A stretch of 9,885 bases of DNA, taken from an uncultured Zetaproteobacteria bacterium (GTDB lineage: Bacteria > Pseudomonadota > Zetaproteobacteria > Mariprofundales > Mariprofundaceae). The stretch is from the NCBI GenBank assembly GCA_913056285.1, contig CAJXNE010000066.1, positions 1-9,885 of the forward strand, written 5' to 3'. Below are positions 1-6,692 of the stretch, one piece after another. The notes beneath the pieces are model-generated. The model was not told the DNA's origin and did not search any database. It was given only the letters and a program-made list of their open reading frames with translations. Every line of letters begins with the position of its first letter. Positions within the stretch are counted from its first letter, which is position 1. The position numbers and the translations under genes were made by a program.

Positions 1-22
1 TCAAATCGGGGGCCTGATATAA

Positions 23-213
23 ATGAGCTGGACCCTGTGGCTGGCTGCACCGGTAATTGGACTGGTGCTGTCCCTGTTTGCCGCAGGCGGGGGCATGATT
101 GCTGTGCCGCTGCTGCAAAAGAAACGCTGGCATTTGATTGAATGGCTGCTGTACCATTTTTTCGCTATGGGCACATGCCTGGCGGTTTTGCAGGGGCAAG
201 TATCGGGCTGAGG
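23..213 (+). pseudogene. Relic of a TauE/SafE-family membrane permease, internally deleted and frameshifted
   Basis: The frame opening at ATG 23 encodes a hydrophobic N-terminus with AAGGGMIAVPLL. This resembles the glycine-rich first helix of TauE/SafE permeases, the family of sulfite and organosulfonate exporters. About 40 residues then seem to be missing, because the frame goes straight to KRWHLIEWLLYHFFAMG. In intact members a comparable R-x-x-x-x-W stretch precedes the third helix. From about position 172 the family-like sequence continues in another frame as MPGGFAGASIGLR, while the first frame stops at 211. An intact protein would have roughly 250 residues. The fragment converges on the acetyltransferase, whose stop lies at 226. 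The TAA at 20-22 just before the ATG could end an upstream gene, but only 22 bases are visible. The family call rests on short motifs, so it is tentative. The alternative is a short unrelated membrane peptide of 62 residues. Confidence 0.35.
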
Positions 214-225
214 GGAGGAACCCGG

Positions 226-783
226 TCACTCGGAGGGGTCATCATGGGCGGCAAGCTCGGCGCACATCAGAACGACGGGGTTGGGCGTCTTACCGATAAA
301 ATAGGGTTGGCTGCCAACAATCTCGAAACCGTGGCGGCGATAGAAGCGGATCGCACCCTCATTTTTCTGCCAGACCCGCAGCCATAATCCACGATGCCCG
401 GCCTCAACAACCCTCGAACAGATCTCACTCAACAGCTTTTCCCCGATTCCCCGGCCATAGTAGCGATGATCAAGATAGAGGCGCACCAGCTCCATCGGAT
501 AATCTGCCGGGACCATTTCCGGTGTTTCTGTCATGGCGAGTTTGGCATAACCGACAATGCCTGATTCGGTTTCGGCAATCAGGTAAACGCTATCGGAGGC
601 TTCGATCTCTTCGGAAATTCGCCATGGCGTAAAGATATCTGCCACATAACCGGCCATATCCTCCGGCCGCACAATCGCGCCATAGGCGCTGGCAAAGGTA
701 ATCCCGCCAAGATGACTGATCGCTTCTGCATCACTGGTTTTTGCCTGACGAACAGTGGTATTAATAGCGCAACTTCTCAACAT
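226..783 (-). CDS. GNAT-family N-acetyltransferase
   Basis: This is a cytoplasmic acetyl-CoA-dependent N-acetyltransferase of 185 residues from the chosen start. The fold begins at TTVRQAKTSDAEAI, the usual first strand and helix of small GNAT enzymes. The acetyl-CoA pyrophosphate loop (motif A) is clear as LDHRYYGRGIGEKLL, matching R-x-x-G-x-G. It is followed by the motif B region LWLRVWQKNEGAIRFYRRHGFEIVG, whose N-x-x-A-I-x-F-Y-x-x-x-G-F pattern is typical. The substrate cannot be told from the sequence. The frame is open further upstream to a GTG at 864, and ATGs lie at 855 and 843, but residues before 783 do not look like the family. In addition, a TATAAT box at 791-796 on this strand would start transcription at about 784. 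That favours ATG 783 with a very short or absent leader; no Shine-Dalgarno is visible there. The gene is divergent from the sensor kinase. Confidence 0.85.
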   Translation of the reverse strand: MLRSCAINTTVRQAKTSDAEAISHLGGITFASAYGAIVRPEDMAGYVADIFTPWRISEEIEASDSVYLIAETESGIVGYAKLAMTETPEMVPADYPMELVRLYLDHRYYGRGIGEKLLSEICSRVVEAGHRGLWLRVWQKNEGAIRFYRRHGFEIVGSQPYFIGKTPNPVVLMCAELAAHDDPSE

Positions 784-790
784 AGCGGCA

Positions 791-818
791 ATTATAAATT
801 TCTCGTGCTTGCTGCCAA
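791..818 (-). promoter_or_regulatory. Sigma-70-type promoter for the GNAT gene
   Basis: On the minus strand, TTGGCA (813-818, 5 of 6 to consensus) and TATAAT (791-796, 6 of 6) are separated by 16 bp. The predicted start of transcription, near 784, falls at the ATG at 783, so the message would be nearly leaderless. If translation instead starts at 843 or 855, this match would lie inside the gene and be fortuitous. Confidence 0.45.
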
Positions 819-857
819 TAGATATTCCACTTGTACCGGTCATTTTCTGATTCATGA

Positions 858-863
858 TTGACA
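858..863 (+). promoter_or_regulatory. Possible -35 hexamer for the hybrid kinase gene
   Basis: A perfect TTGACA lies 52 bp before the kinase ATG at 915. No good -10 follows at 16-18 bp (AATCTA at 881-886 is poor), so this is half of a promoter at best. It matters because the longest kinase reading frame would begin at the TTG of this very hexamer. That makes 858 an unlikely start codon. Confidence 0.25.
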
Positions 864-914
864 CAGGCTAACAAAAAACCAATCTACACGGTAGAAAACA
901 GGGGTGTGAAATAT

Positions 915-3900
915 ATGATTAGATTCCTTCGTATTTATGTACCGCTTGCCATCATTTTGGTGGCCATTTGCTATTCCTATTATCTGCTTGTTAGCCGTGA
1001 TGTGTTAGAGCAGGCTAAACGCGAAGATGTATCATTAGCCAAACTGGAGCAGCAACTGCTGGCCGATGATTTTCGTAGTTTTGCTTCTGATTTGATGCTA
1101 TTTGTCAATATGAAGGGATGGAAGCATGTCTTTGATGATTCCAGACCTGGCGATCTAAATGAACTGTCTGATGAATTTAAAACACTGCTCGCGACAAAGA
1201 AAAATTATGAAAAAATTCGTCTGCTTGATCTTCACGGCAAGGAAGTGCTGCGGGTACACTTTCACCAGAGTCGTGTTAGCGAGACGCCAACGCATGCATT
1301 ACAGGATAAAAGCCATCGCTATTATATAGCAGCATCCAGTTCATTGGGCAAAAATGAAATTTACATCTCTCCCTTGGATTTGAACTGGGAAAATGGAAGC
1401 GTAGAGCAACCTTTAGAGCCATCAATGCGCCTGATTAGCCCGGTTTTCGATGCATCAGGTAAAAAACGAGGCTTGCTGGTATTGAATGTGCTGGTTGACA
1501 AGATGCTACAGGCATTCATGGACAAGCATGCAGATATGCCCAGACGCAGCCTTATAGTAGACCGCAAAGGCGGCTGGATTCATGATGGTATGATTGCAAA
1601 AAACTGGAAGTTTTTATTGCCGGAAAATCAGCACCAGTCATTCAAGCAAAAACATCCAGATGCATGGAAAGCCATTCATCAGCATGACCACGGGCAATTT
1701 GTCAATGAGCACGGAATGTTTACATTCGTAACGCTTCGAGTGGTGCAGGCGGCATATCGCGCACTGCCGGATGATGTTAATCGGGGGAATATCAGTGCGC
1801 TGAATAACGGGCAACCGGTCTGGAAAATTATTCAATATCGCAGCGCGGGTGAACTGGCCGTATTGACTGCACCGCTTGCACAACGAATCGGCGCTTTTGT
1901 TGTTTTGTTTTTATTGTTATTGATTCCGCTGGTCTGGCGAATGGTTTCCTCGGCAGCTCAGCGTCAGTTTTTTGAGCGGAAGTTACGGCAAAGTGAGCAT
2001 AAATTCAGGCATCTTGTGGAGGATTTACCCGATGCTCTCGTTGTACTGCTCGATGGGAGAATAGCCTATGCCAATAAAGCTGCTGCAGAATTGTTTCATG
2101 CTAAAGAAATTTCCTCGCTTGTAGGGCAAACGGCGATTGATTTTGTACACCCGGAATCGCGACAAATGATGATTCACCGTATTCAGGTACTCATGAATGG
2201 CCAGCTTGTGGAAAACGTGGAGGAGCATCTGCTGGCGCTGGATGGCTCGGATATTTTTGCAATGGTTAGCTCCGCTTCGGTTATGTTTGAAGGGAAGTCT
2301 GCGGTGCAAACCGTGATTCGGGATATCAGCAAGCAGAGAAAAGCGGAAGGGAAACTGCGAATTGCATTACAGCGACATGAACTTTATCTGGCTCAGACCA
2401 GAATGGCGATCATTGAATGGGCTGTTGATTTTACCGTTGTCGAATGGAACAGGGGCGCTGAAATTATTTTTGGTTTTTCTGCCGAGGATGCCATAGGAAA
2501 GCATGTAACAGAGCTGATATTAGCGTCGGATCAAAGGGCACATGTTGATGCGGTTTGGCAACAAGTACTAAGTAATCAAGGTGGGCACCATAGTGTTAAC
2601 GAAAACATCACCAAAGATGGGCGAATCATCACATGCGAGTGGCAAAACACACCGCTGATTAGAAAGGATGGCAAGGTGATTGGGGTGGTTTCACTATGCA
2701 GTGATATTTCCGAAGCGCAGCGGCGCCAGGCTGAACTGCACAAGTTACAGCAGGCCATCGAGCATGCCGGGGAATCCGTGATGATTACCGATGTGGATGC
2801 GATTATCGAATATGTGAATCCTGCCTTTAGCAAAATTAGTGGTTTTGCTGCCGATGAAGTGATTGGGCAAACCCCGAAAATATTGAAAAGTGGTCAGCAG
2901 AATGATGCTTTTTATCAACATTTCTGGCAAAAGATAAGTTCCGGTGAAACCTGGCATGGCTCATTGGTGGATAAACGCAAAGATGGCCGCCTGTATCCTG
3001 CATTGATGTCGGTTGCGCCGATATTAGACGAGCATGGAAACATTACCCATTACGTATCCATTCAGCAGGATATGAGCGAACACGAGGAACTCGAAGAGAA
3101 GTTCCGGCAGGCGCAAAAGATGGAGGCGCTCGGCACACTGGTTGGCGGCATTGCCCACGATTTTAATAACGTGTTGGCCGGTATATTGGGTAATCTTTAT
3201 TTGCTGAAAAAACAGACGGTATCCGATGCCGGAGTGCAAACAAAGCTCGAACGCATTGAAAAAGCCGGTAAGCGTGCTGCAGATATGATCAGACAACTGC
3301 TGACATTTGCCCGCAAGGGAGAAAGCGAACTGACACCAATGCCGGTTCAACCCTTTATCAAGGAAATCCTGAAGCTGGCGCGCTCATCCATTCCGGAAAA
3401 TATCGCGCTGCTGCATGATCTTGGCGAACAGGACTATCAAATCCGGGGTGATGGTACACAAATGCAGCAAATGATGTTGAATCTTCTGGTCAATGCATCG
3501 CATGCATTGGAAGGGCGTGATCAACCGGCAATTACAGTGAGCATGAATATTTATAAGCCGGATGAAGACTTTCTGAGTGTATATCGTGAAATCGGGAGCA
3601 AACCATTGTTATGCATTACGGTGGCAGATAATGGGTGCGGCATCAGTAAAGCCAACCTGGAACATGTCTTAGAACCGTTTTTTACAACCAAGGAAGAAGG
3701 CAAGGGAACAGGCTTGGGCCTGGCCATGGTCTATGGTTCCATGCAAAATCACGGCGGCGTTATTGATATCGATTCTGAAGAAGGTGAAGGTGCTCGTGTA
3801 AACCTCTATTTTCCGCTGTGTGAATCGGAAAAGGCTGCTGCTAAAAAAGAGACGACGGATGTGATTTGTGGCAAGGGCGAAACCATTTTACTGGCCGATG

Positions 3901-4241
3901 ACAATGAGCATGTGCGTGAAATCATGCAGGAGATTTTGCATGATTTTGGATACCGGGTGCTGGTCGCTGAACATGGACAACAGGCCCTGAAGATGTTTAT
4001 GGATCATGCGTCTGAAGTAGGCTTGGCGCTACTGGATATTGTGATGCCGGTGATGGGCGGTGAAGAAGCGGCAGAACGATTGCGTGAACTGAAACCGGAT
4101 TTACCCATTCTGTTTCTCAGCGGTTATGAGAAAGGCGTCTCTCCGGGCGATAAAGCGGAGACACAGAATATTACTATTCTGACCAAACCTGTTGATCTGG
4201 CTGAATTAAGTCACCACATCCATAAAAGTCTGGGAACGTGA
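915..4241 (+). CDS. Hybrid sensor histidine kinase: periplasmic sensor, three PAS domains, HisKA, HATPase_c, receiver
   Basis: An inner-membrane sensor kinase of 1108 residues. Residues 4-27 and about 323-344 are membrane helices bounding a periplasmic sensor of about 290 residues. The KIRLLDLHGKEVLRV and RLISPVFDASGKKRGLLVLN stretches suggest a double-Cache fold. Three PAS domains follow at about 360-477, 486-604 and 607-722. The kinase core has the phosphoacceptor H748 in GGIAHDFNNVLAGILGN, an N box (MMLNLLVNASHAL), a G1 box (VADNGCGIS), and EPFFTTKEEGKGTGLGLAM for the F and G2 boxes. A receiver domain (about 991-1106) ends the protein, with acidic pair ADD, phosphoacceptor D1041 in LLDIVMP, and the conserved lysine in LTKPVD. 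No Hpt domain is present, so relay to a DNA-binding regulator needs a separate phosphotransferase, or the receiver tunes the kinase. The start is ATG 915 with AGGGGTG at 900-906. The signal sensed is unknown. Confidence 0.93.
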   Translation: MIRFLRIYVPLAIILVAICYSYYLLVSRDVLEQAKREDVSLAKLEQQLLADDFRSFASDLMLFVNMKGWKHVFDDSRPGDLNELSDEFKTLLATKKNYEKIRLLDLHGKEVLRVHFHQSRVSETPTHALQDKSHRYYIAASSSLGKNEIYISPLDLNWENGSVEQPLEPSMRLISPVFDASGKKRGLLVLNVLVDKMLQAFMDKHADMPRRSLIVDRKGGWIHDGMIAKNWKFLLPENQHQSFKQKHPDAWKAIHQHDHGQFVNEHGMFTFVTLRVVQAAYRALPDDVNRGNISALNNGQPVWKIIQYRSAGELAVLTAPLAQRIGAFVVLFLLLLIPLVWRMVSSAAQRQFFERKLRQSEHKFRHLVEDLPDALVVLLDGRIAYANKAAAELFHAKEISSLVGQTAIDFVHPESRQMMIHRIQVLMNGQLVENVEEHLLALDGSDIFAMVSSASVMFEGKSAVQTVIRDISKQRKAEGKLRIALQRHELYLAQTRMAIIEWAVDFTVVEWNRGAEIIFGFSAEDAIGKHVTELILASDQRAHVDAVWQQVLSNQGGHHSVNENITKDGRIITCEWQNTPLIRKDGKVIGVVSLCSDISEAQRRQAELHKLQQAIEHAGESVMITDVDAIIEYVNPAFSKISGFAADEVIGQTPKILKSGQQNDAFYQHFWQKISSGETWHGSLVDKRKDGRLYPALMSVAPILDEHGNITHYVSIQQDMSEHEELEEKFRQAQKMEALGTLVGGIAHDFNNVLAGILGNLYLLKKQTVSDAGVQTKLERIEKAGKRAADMIRQLLTFARKGESELTPMPVQPFIKEILKLARSSIPENIALLHDLGEQDYQIRGDGTQMQQMMLNLLVNASHALEGRDQPAITVSMNIYKPDEDFLSVYREIGSKPLLCITVADNGCGISKANLEHVLEPFFTTKEEGKGTGLGLAMVYGSMQNHGGVIDIDSEEGEGARVNLYFPLCESEKAAAKKETTDVICGKGETILLADDNEHVREIMQEILHDFGYRVLVAEHGQQALKMFMDHASEVGLALLDIVMPVMGGEEAAERLRELKPDLPILFLSGYEKGVSPGDKAETQNITILTKPVDLAELSHHIHKSLGT

Positions 4242-4330
4242 CAGAGCAGACTTGTGCGTGCTTATTGTCTTGAATGGAAAGGAAATGTCTGGAGGTTAAA
4301 CAGGAGGGTATATTCGGAAAATGACAGAAT

Positions 4331-4564
4331 TCAACGCCGTGCATCATTTTTTTGAGTAAGGCCATCCCAATTCAGGATTTTTTCATCTGCTGTTACCAGT
4401 GATGCACCTGTTAACATTGTAGTTGCAACGATGATGCGGTCGGCAGGGTCGCCATGGAAGTTTTGCAGATTAGCTGCGTCAATGCCTGCTTTACCATCCA
4501 TTGGTAACTCAACCAGGCCTCTGCTTAAAAGATCCTTGCGCCATATATCAATCGGGATATCCAT
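4331..4564 (-). pseudogene. Truncated VapC-type PIN-domain toxin (C-terminal part)
   Basis: The 77-residue frame carries the back half of a PIN-domain ribonuclease of the VapC type: MDIPIDIWRKDLLSRGLVEL, then FHGDPADRIIVATTMLTGA and LVTADEKILNW. These contain the third and fourth conserved acidic residues (the aspartates of GDPADR and VTAD). The N-terminal half is absent, with its LLDTH first aspartate and the glutamate of the S-x-W-E motif. Without these four-carboxylate ligands the metal site cannot form, so it should not be an active toxin. Family-like coding continues a few codons upstream of the ATG as EDGRLN, then meets a TAG in frame. This indicates that the true toxin start was lost rather than moved. 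Full-length relatives have about 125-130 residues. It overlaps the antitoxin remnant by 17 bp. Confidence 0.75.
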
Positions 4565-4730
4565 ATTCAGCCGCCCATCTTCCCTCTACAGGTTCAATCA
4601 AAGCATCCGATGCGTGAATATCGGAGGCATGCAGACCAAACAAGGTTTTGGGTTTATTGCGAAAAGGCAACAGTCGGGAAACAGGACGGCCATTCTTGGT
4701 GATGATAATCTCCAGTATAGTCATATGCAT
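4548..4730 (-). pseudogene. Phd/YefM-type antitoxin remnant, lacking most of its DNA-binding N-terminus
   Basis: The 60-residue frame contains EIIITKNGRPVSRLLPF, the hallmark of Phd/VapB-type antitoxins. The toxin-neutralising tail follows, with LFGLHASDIHASDALIEPVE. Relatives have about 25 more residues between the first strand and this motif (A-K-x-x-L-S-x-L and a G-E-E turn). Here MTILE runs directly into EIIITKNG, so that piece seems deleted. The C-terminal residues GRWAAEYGYPD are the toxin's EDGRLNMDIP region read in another frame. The antitoxin's own end is therefore missing too. No other frame upstream restores the N-terminus, and a TAA lies two codons before the ATG. It sits upstream of the toxin relic in normal antitoxin-toxin order. 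A truncated but still toxin-binding antitoxin cannot be excluded. Confidence 0.65.
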
Positions 4731-4881
4731 GTGTTACCCCGGTTGCTATTGAATGCGGGTGTCATCATTTGGTTTGTATGGCGTTCAGGAAAATCATGTA
4801 GTCATTTTGCTGGTGAGTGACAATGTTACTGAAGTCTGATCGCTACTGGCTAGCATTGCGCGGGTGATGAAAGGAGACGCT

Positions 4882-5295
4882 ATGAAACGAATGATGATGA
4901 TTGCAGCGATTATGATTGCCATGCCACTGGCGGGTACGGCTTGCGGCTTTGGCGAGCAAACTGCCGATGGTTATGAAAATGCAACGATTACGCATGCGCA
5001 TGATCATTGGCAGCAGGGGGATCAATCGAGTATTCCATTCATGCTGCTGGATGTGCGCACGCCGGAAGAATATGCCGAGGGCCATATCAAAGGAGCGAAA
5101 CTGATTCCACTTCAGACGCTTGATAAACATCTCAATGCCGTGCCGCATGACAAACAGGTTTATGTTTACTGTAAATCCGGAGGTCGTTCATCAAGGGCAT
5201 CCAAGTTACTGGCCAGTAATGGTTTTACCAATATTGAAAATATCAAGGGTGGTATCGATGCCTGGAAAGCAGCCGGATTCCCTGTGGAGAAATAA
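4882..5295 (+). CDS. Exported single-domain rhodanese (sulfurtransferase)
   Basis: A 137-residue protein with an N-terminal signal peptide and one rhodanese domain, which moves sulfane sulfur through a cysteine persulfide. The signal is MKRMMMIAAIMIAMPLAGTA followed by CGFGEQ. The cysteine right after it hints at a lipoprotein, but the -3 residue is glycine, so the lipobox is poor and ordinary Sec cleavage is as likely. The domain shows LLDVRTPEEYAEGHIKGA and the active-site loop C97-K-S-G-G-R102-S, the six-residue C-x(4)-R pattern of thiosulfate-type rhodaneses, then the usual IKGGIDAWKAAGFPV end. The start is ATG 4882, preceded by AAGGAG at 4871-4876. An in-frame ATG at 4864 lacks a ribosome site and would spoil the signal. 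The stop overlaps the next gene's ATG by one base, which suggests co-transcription and coupled translation. Donor and acceptor are unknown. Confidence 0.9.
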   Translation: MKRMMMIAAIMIAMPLAGTACGFGEQTADGYENATITHAHDHWQQGDQSSIPFMLLDVRTPEEYAEGHIKGAKLIPLQTLDKHLNAVPHDKQVYVYCKSGGRSSRASKLLASNGFTNIENIKGGIDAWKAAGFPVEK

Positions 5296-5627
5296 TGTTT
5301 AAACGTATGAATATCAATGAACTCTATCCGCGCTGGCTTGTAGCACGCGAGAAAGACGAAGCGATCACGTTGATCGATGTGCGCACACCGGAGGAATATC
5401 AGGCCGGCCATGTGCCCGGTGCAAAACTGATTGCATTGAACACCTTGCCAGCGCAGTTAGATGCATTTCCGAAACAGGGCGATGTATTTCTGATCTGCCG
5501 TTCAGGCATGCGTTCGGCGCAGGCTGCCGATTATCTGGCCAGACAGTGCGGACACACCAATCTGATCAACATCGAAGGCGGCACCATGGCCTGGATAAAA
5601 GCCGGTTATCCGGTTGAAAAAGCATAA
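5295..5627 (+). CDS. Cytoplasmic single-domain rhodanese
   Basis: A 110-residue rhodanese with no signal peptide, so a cytoplasmic partner to the gene before it. It has LIDVRTPEEYQAGHVPGAKLI and the persulfide loop C68-R-S-G-M-R73-S, and ends with IEGGTMAWIKAGYPVEK. The block L-x-D-V-R-T-P-E-E-Y-x-x-G-H-x-x-G-A-K-L-I is shared with the upstream gene, so the two look like diverged tandem duplicates that split by compartment. The ATG overlaps the preceding TAA (TAATG), with GGAGA just before it, so translation is probably coupled. Sequence around its active-site helix recurs as a decayed copy at 6599-6666. No clear terminator follows. The AAAAAGACTTTT just after the stop has a one-base loop and is not credible. 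Confidence 0.92.
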   Translation: MFKRMNINELYPRWLVAREKDEAITLIDVRTPEEYQAGHVPGAKLIALNTLPAQLDAFPKQGDVFLICRSGMRSAQAADYLARQCGHTNLINIEGGTMAWIKAGYPVEKA

Positions 5628-5720
5628 AAAGACTTTTAGCCTTTCTTTTGGTTTTATTTTCCTCTTCGTAACTCTACGTACTCGGCAACTGCTCCATGCG
5701 TTGCTCTAACTCCTGCATCC

Positions 5721-5852
5721 ATGCAGTCGTCTGCGGTGAAAGGTTTTGACTATAAGGAGAAAGATATTGGTGATTATGGCATGAGAACGGTATTTGACGG
5801 TGATATCGAGGCGGGGGCGGCGGCGATTGCCGATGCGCTGAACAGTATCTGA
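5721..5852 (+). CDS. Short unrecognised reading frame upstream of the Crp/Fnr gene
   Basis: A 43-codon frame from ATG 5721 to TGA 5850-5852. It contains KGFDYKEKDIGDYGMRTVFD and then IEAGAAAIADALNSI. I do not recognise a family. The frame is open for some distance upstream without a start, and there is no Shine-Dalgarno before ATG 5721. The AAGGAG at 5754-5759 lies inside the frame and serves no in-frame ATG at good distance; the next one is at 5781. The stop is one base before the regulator's ATG, so it could couple translation. It looks more like the surviving C-terminus of a lost gene than a functional small protein. Confidence 0.22.
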   Translation: MQSSAVKGFDYKEKDIGDYGMRTVFDGDIEAGAAAIADALNSI

Positions 5853-5853
5853 G

Positions 5854-6540
5854 ATGAGTTTTATACCGGAGAAAACCGACTGGCTGAATACCTTTCCTGA
5901 ACTGAAGGGGACTCGGGACAAGGCATGGCGCAGTACGGCCGGCAAGGCGATGCGCATGCAGGTGAAGCGAGGCAGTATCCTATTTCGCGATGGCGATGCC
6001 TGTAATGGTTATGTGCTGGTCGTCAGCGGTGCAATCCGGGTGCAGAAAATCGATCCGCAGGGCCATGAAATCGTACTCTACCGGGTGGAAGAGGGGCAGA
6101 GCTGCATGCTCACCACCACATGTTTGCTGGCAAAACAGAACTATCCGGCCGAAGGCATCGCGGAAACCGATGTGGATCTTATTCTGTTGCCACTGGATGC
6201 ATTTGATACTGCACTATCGGAATCGCCCGGATTCAGGCATTTTGTGATGGCCAATATCGGCACGCGCATCTCCGATCTGATGTTATTGCTCGAAGATGTC
6301 GCCTTTGGCCGCAAGGATGTTCGGCTTGCTGCTTTTTTGCTCAAACATGCCGGTAAAAACGGAGATATTTTGAAGCTGACGCACCGGCAGCTGGCTGTTG
6401 AGCTGGGCACGGCGCGTGAAGTGGTTAGTCGCCTGATCAAGGATTTCGAGCGCAAGGGACTGGTACGTCTGGCCCGTAATAAAATTACTATTTTAGAGCC
6501 TGACAGGATTCGTGTCATTGCCAACAGGGATAAGGATTAG
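5854..6540 (+). CDS. Crp/Fnr-family transcriptional regulator
   Basis: A 228-residue cytoplasmic DNA-binding regulator. Residues about 35-125 form the cyclic-nucleotide-binding-type beta-roll, with GSILFRDGDACNGYVLVVSG and IVLYRVEEGQSCMLTTTCLL. A long dimer helix follows (ISDLMLLLEDVAFGRKDVRLAAFLL), then a winged helix from L175: LTHRQLAVELGTAREVVSRL, recognition helix included, then KGLVRLARNKITIL. The N-terminal cysteine cluster of FNR is absent, so it is not an iron-sulfur oxygen sensor. The usual cAMP-contacting arginine-serine pair is not evident either. Cysteines in DACNG and GQSCMLTTTC are of a kind often conserved in this subfamily and could be redox- or sulfur-responsive, which is inference. 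The ribosome site is weak, and the gene starts one base after the preceding short frame's stop. Its position after two rhodaneses makes that operon a likely target. An in-frame ATG at 5950 would cut into the beta-roll. Confidence 0.88.
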   Translation: MSFIPEKTDWLNTFPELKGTRDKAWRSTAGKAMRMQVKRGSILFRDGDACNGYVLVVSGAIRVQKIDPQGHEIVLYRVEEGQSCMLTTTCLLAKQNYPAEGIAETDVDLILLPLDAFDTALSESPGFRHFVMANIGTRISDLMLLLEDVAFGRKDVRLAAFLLKHAGKNGDILKLTHRQLAVELGTAREVVSRLIKDFERKGLVRLARNKITILEPDRIRVIANRDKD

Positions 6541-6598
6541 TGTAAATAATAGGGCTGATATGTGTTCGTCCGGCGACGATAGAATATATGGATTTATC

Positions 6599-6666
6599 CT
6601 GCAGATTATCTGGTAAAACAGTGCCGGCACATCAATCTGATCAGACTTGATTCAATGCCCATGGCC
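6599..6666 (+). pseudogene. Relic of a third rhodanese copy
   Basis: These 68 bases align without gaps to 5524-5591, inside the second rhodanese gene. By hand count 49 of 68 bases match, and 38 of the first 46. Translated, ADYLVKQCRHINLI corresponds to ADYLARQCGHTNLI of the intact protein. A weaker echo may extend upstream: CTGATATGT at about 6555-6563 resembles the codons for LIC at the active site. The frame carries a stop at 6580-6582 and lacks the active-site loop, so nothing functional remains. It lies between the regulator and oxyR, on the same strand as the intact rhodaneses. Confidence 0.7.
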
Positions 6667-6692
6667 TCGCTTCCGTATAAACATCGGGAATT

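Noticed and set aside
858..914. TTG start at 858 for the hybrid kinase, adding 19 residues
   Set aside because: The TTG is part of a perfect TTGACA, has no ribosome site, and the added residues precede a normal N-terminal membrane helix. ATG 915 has AGGGGTG at a good distance.
4431..4820. 129-codon plus-strand reading frame
   Set aside because: It lies opposite the two toxin-antitoxin relics, whose translations match known families. This frame has no recognisable motif.
4731..4881. Promoter for the rhodanese pair
   Set aside because: Several partial hexamers occur (for example TTGCTG at 4807), but none pairs with a credible -10 at 16-18 bp. I do not call one.
5620..5660. Possible intrinsic terminator after the second rhodanese (A-rich then T-rich run)
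   Set aside because: The best pairing has a one-base loop and several mismatches, with no GC stem. It would not fold into a terminator.
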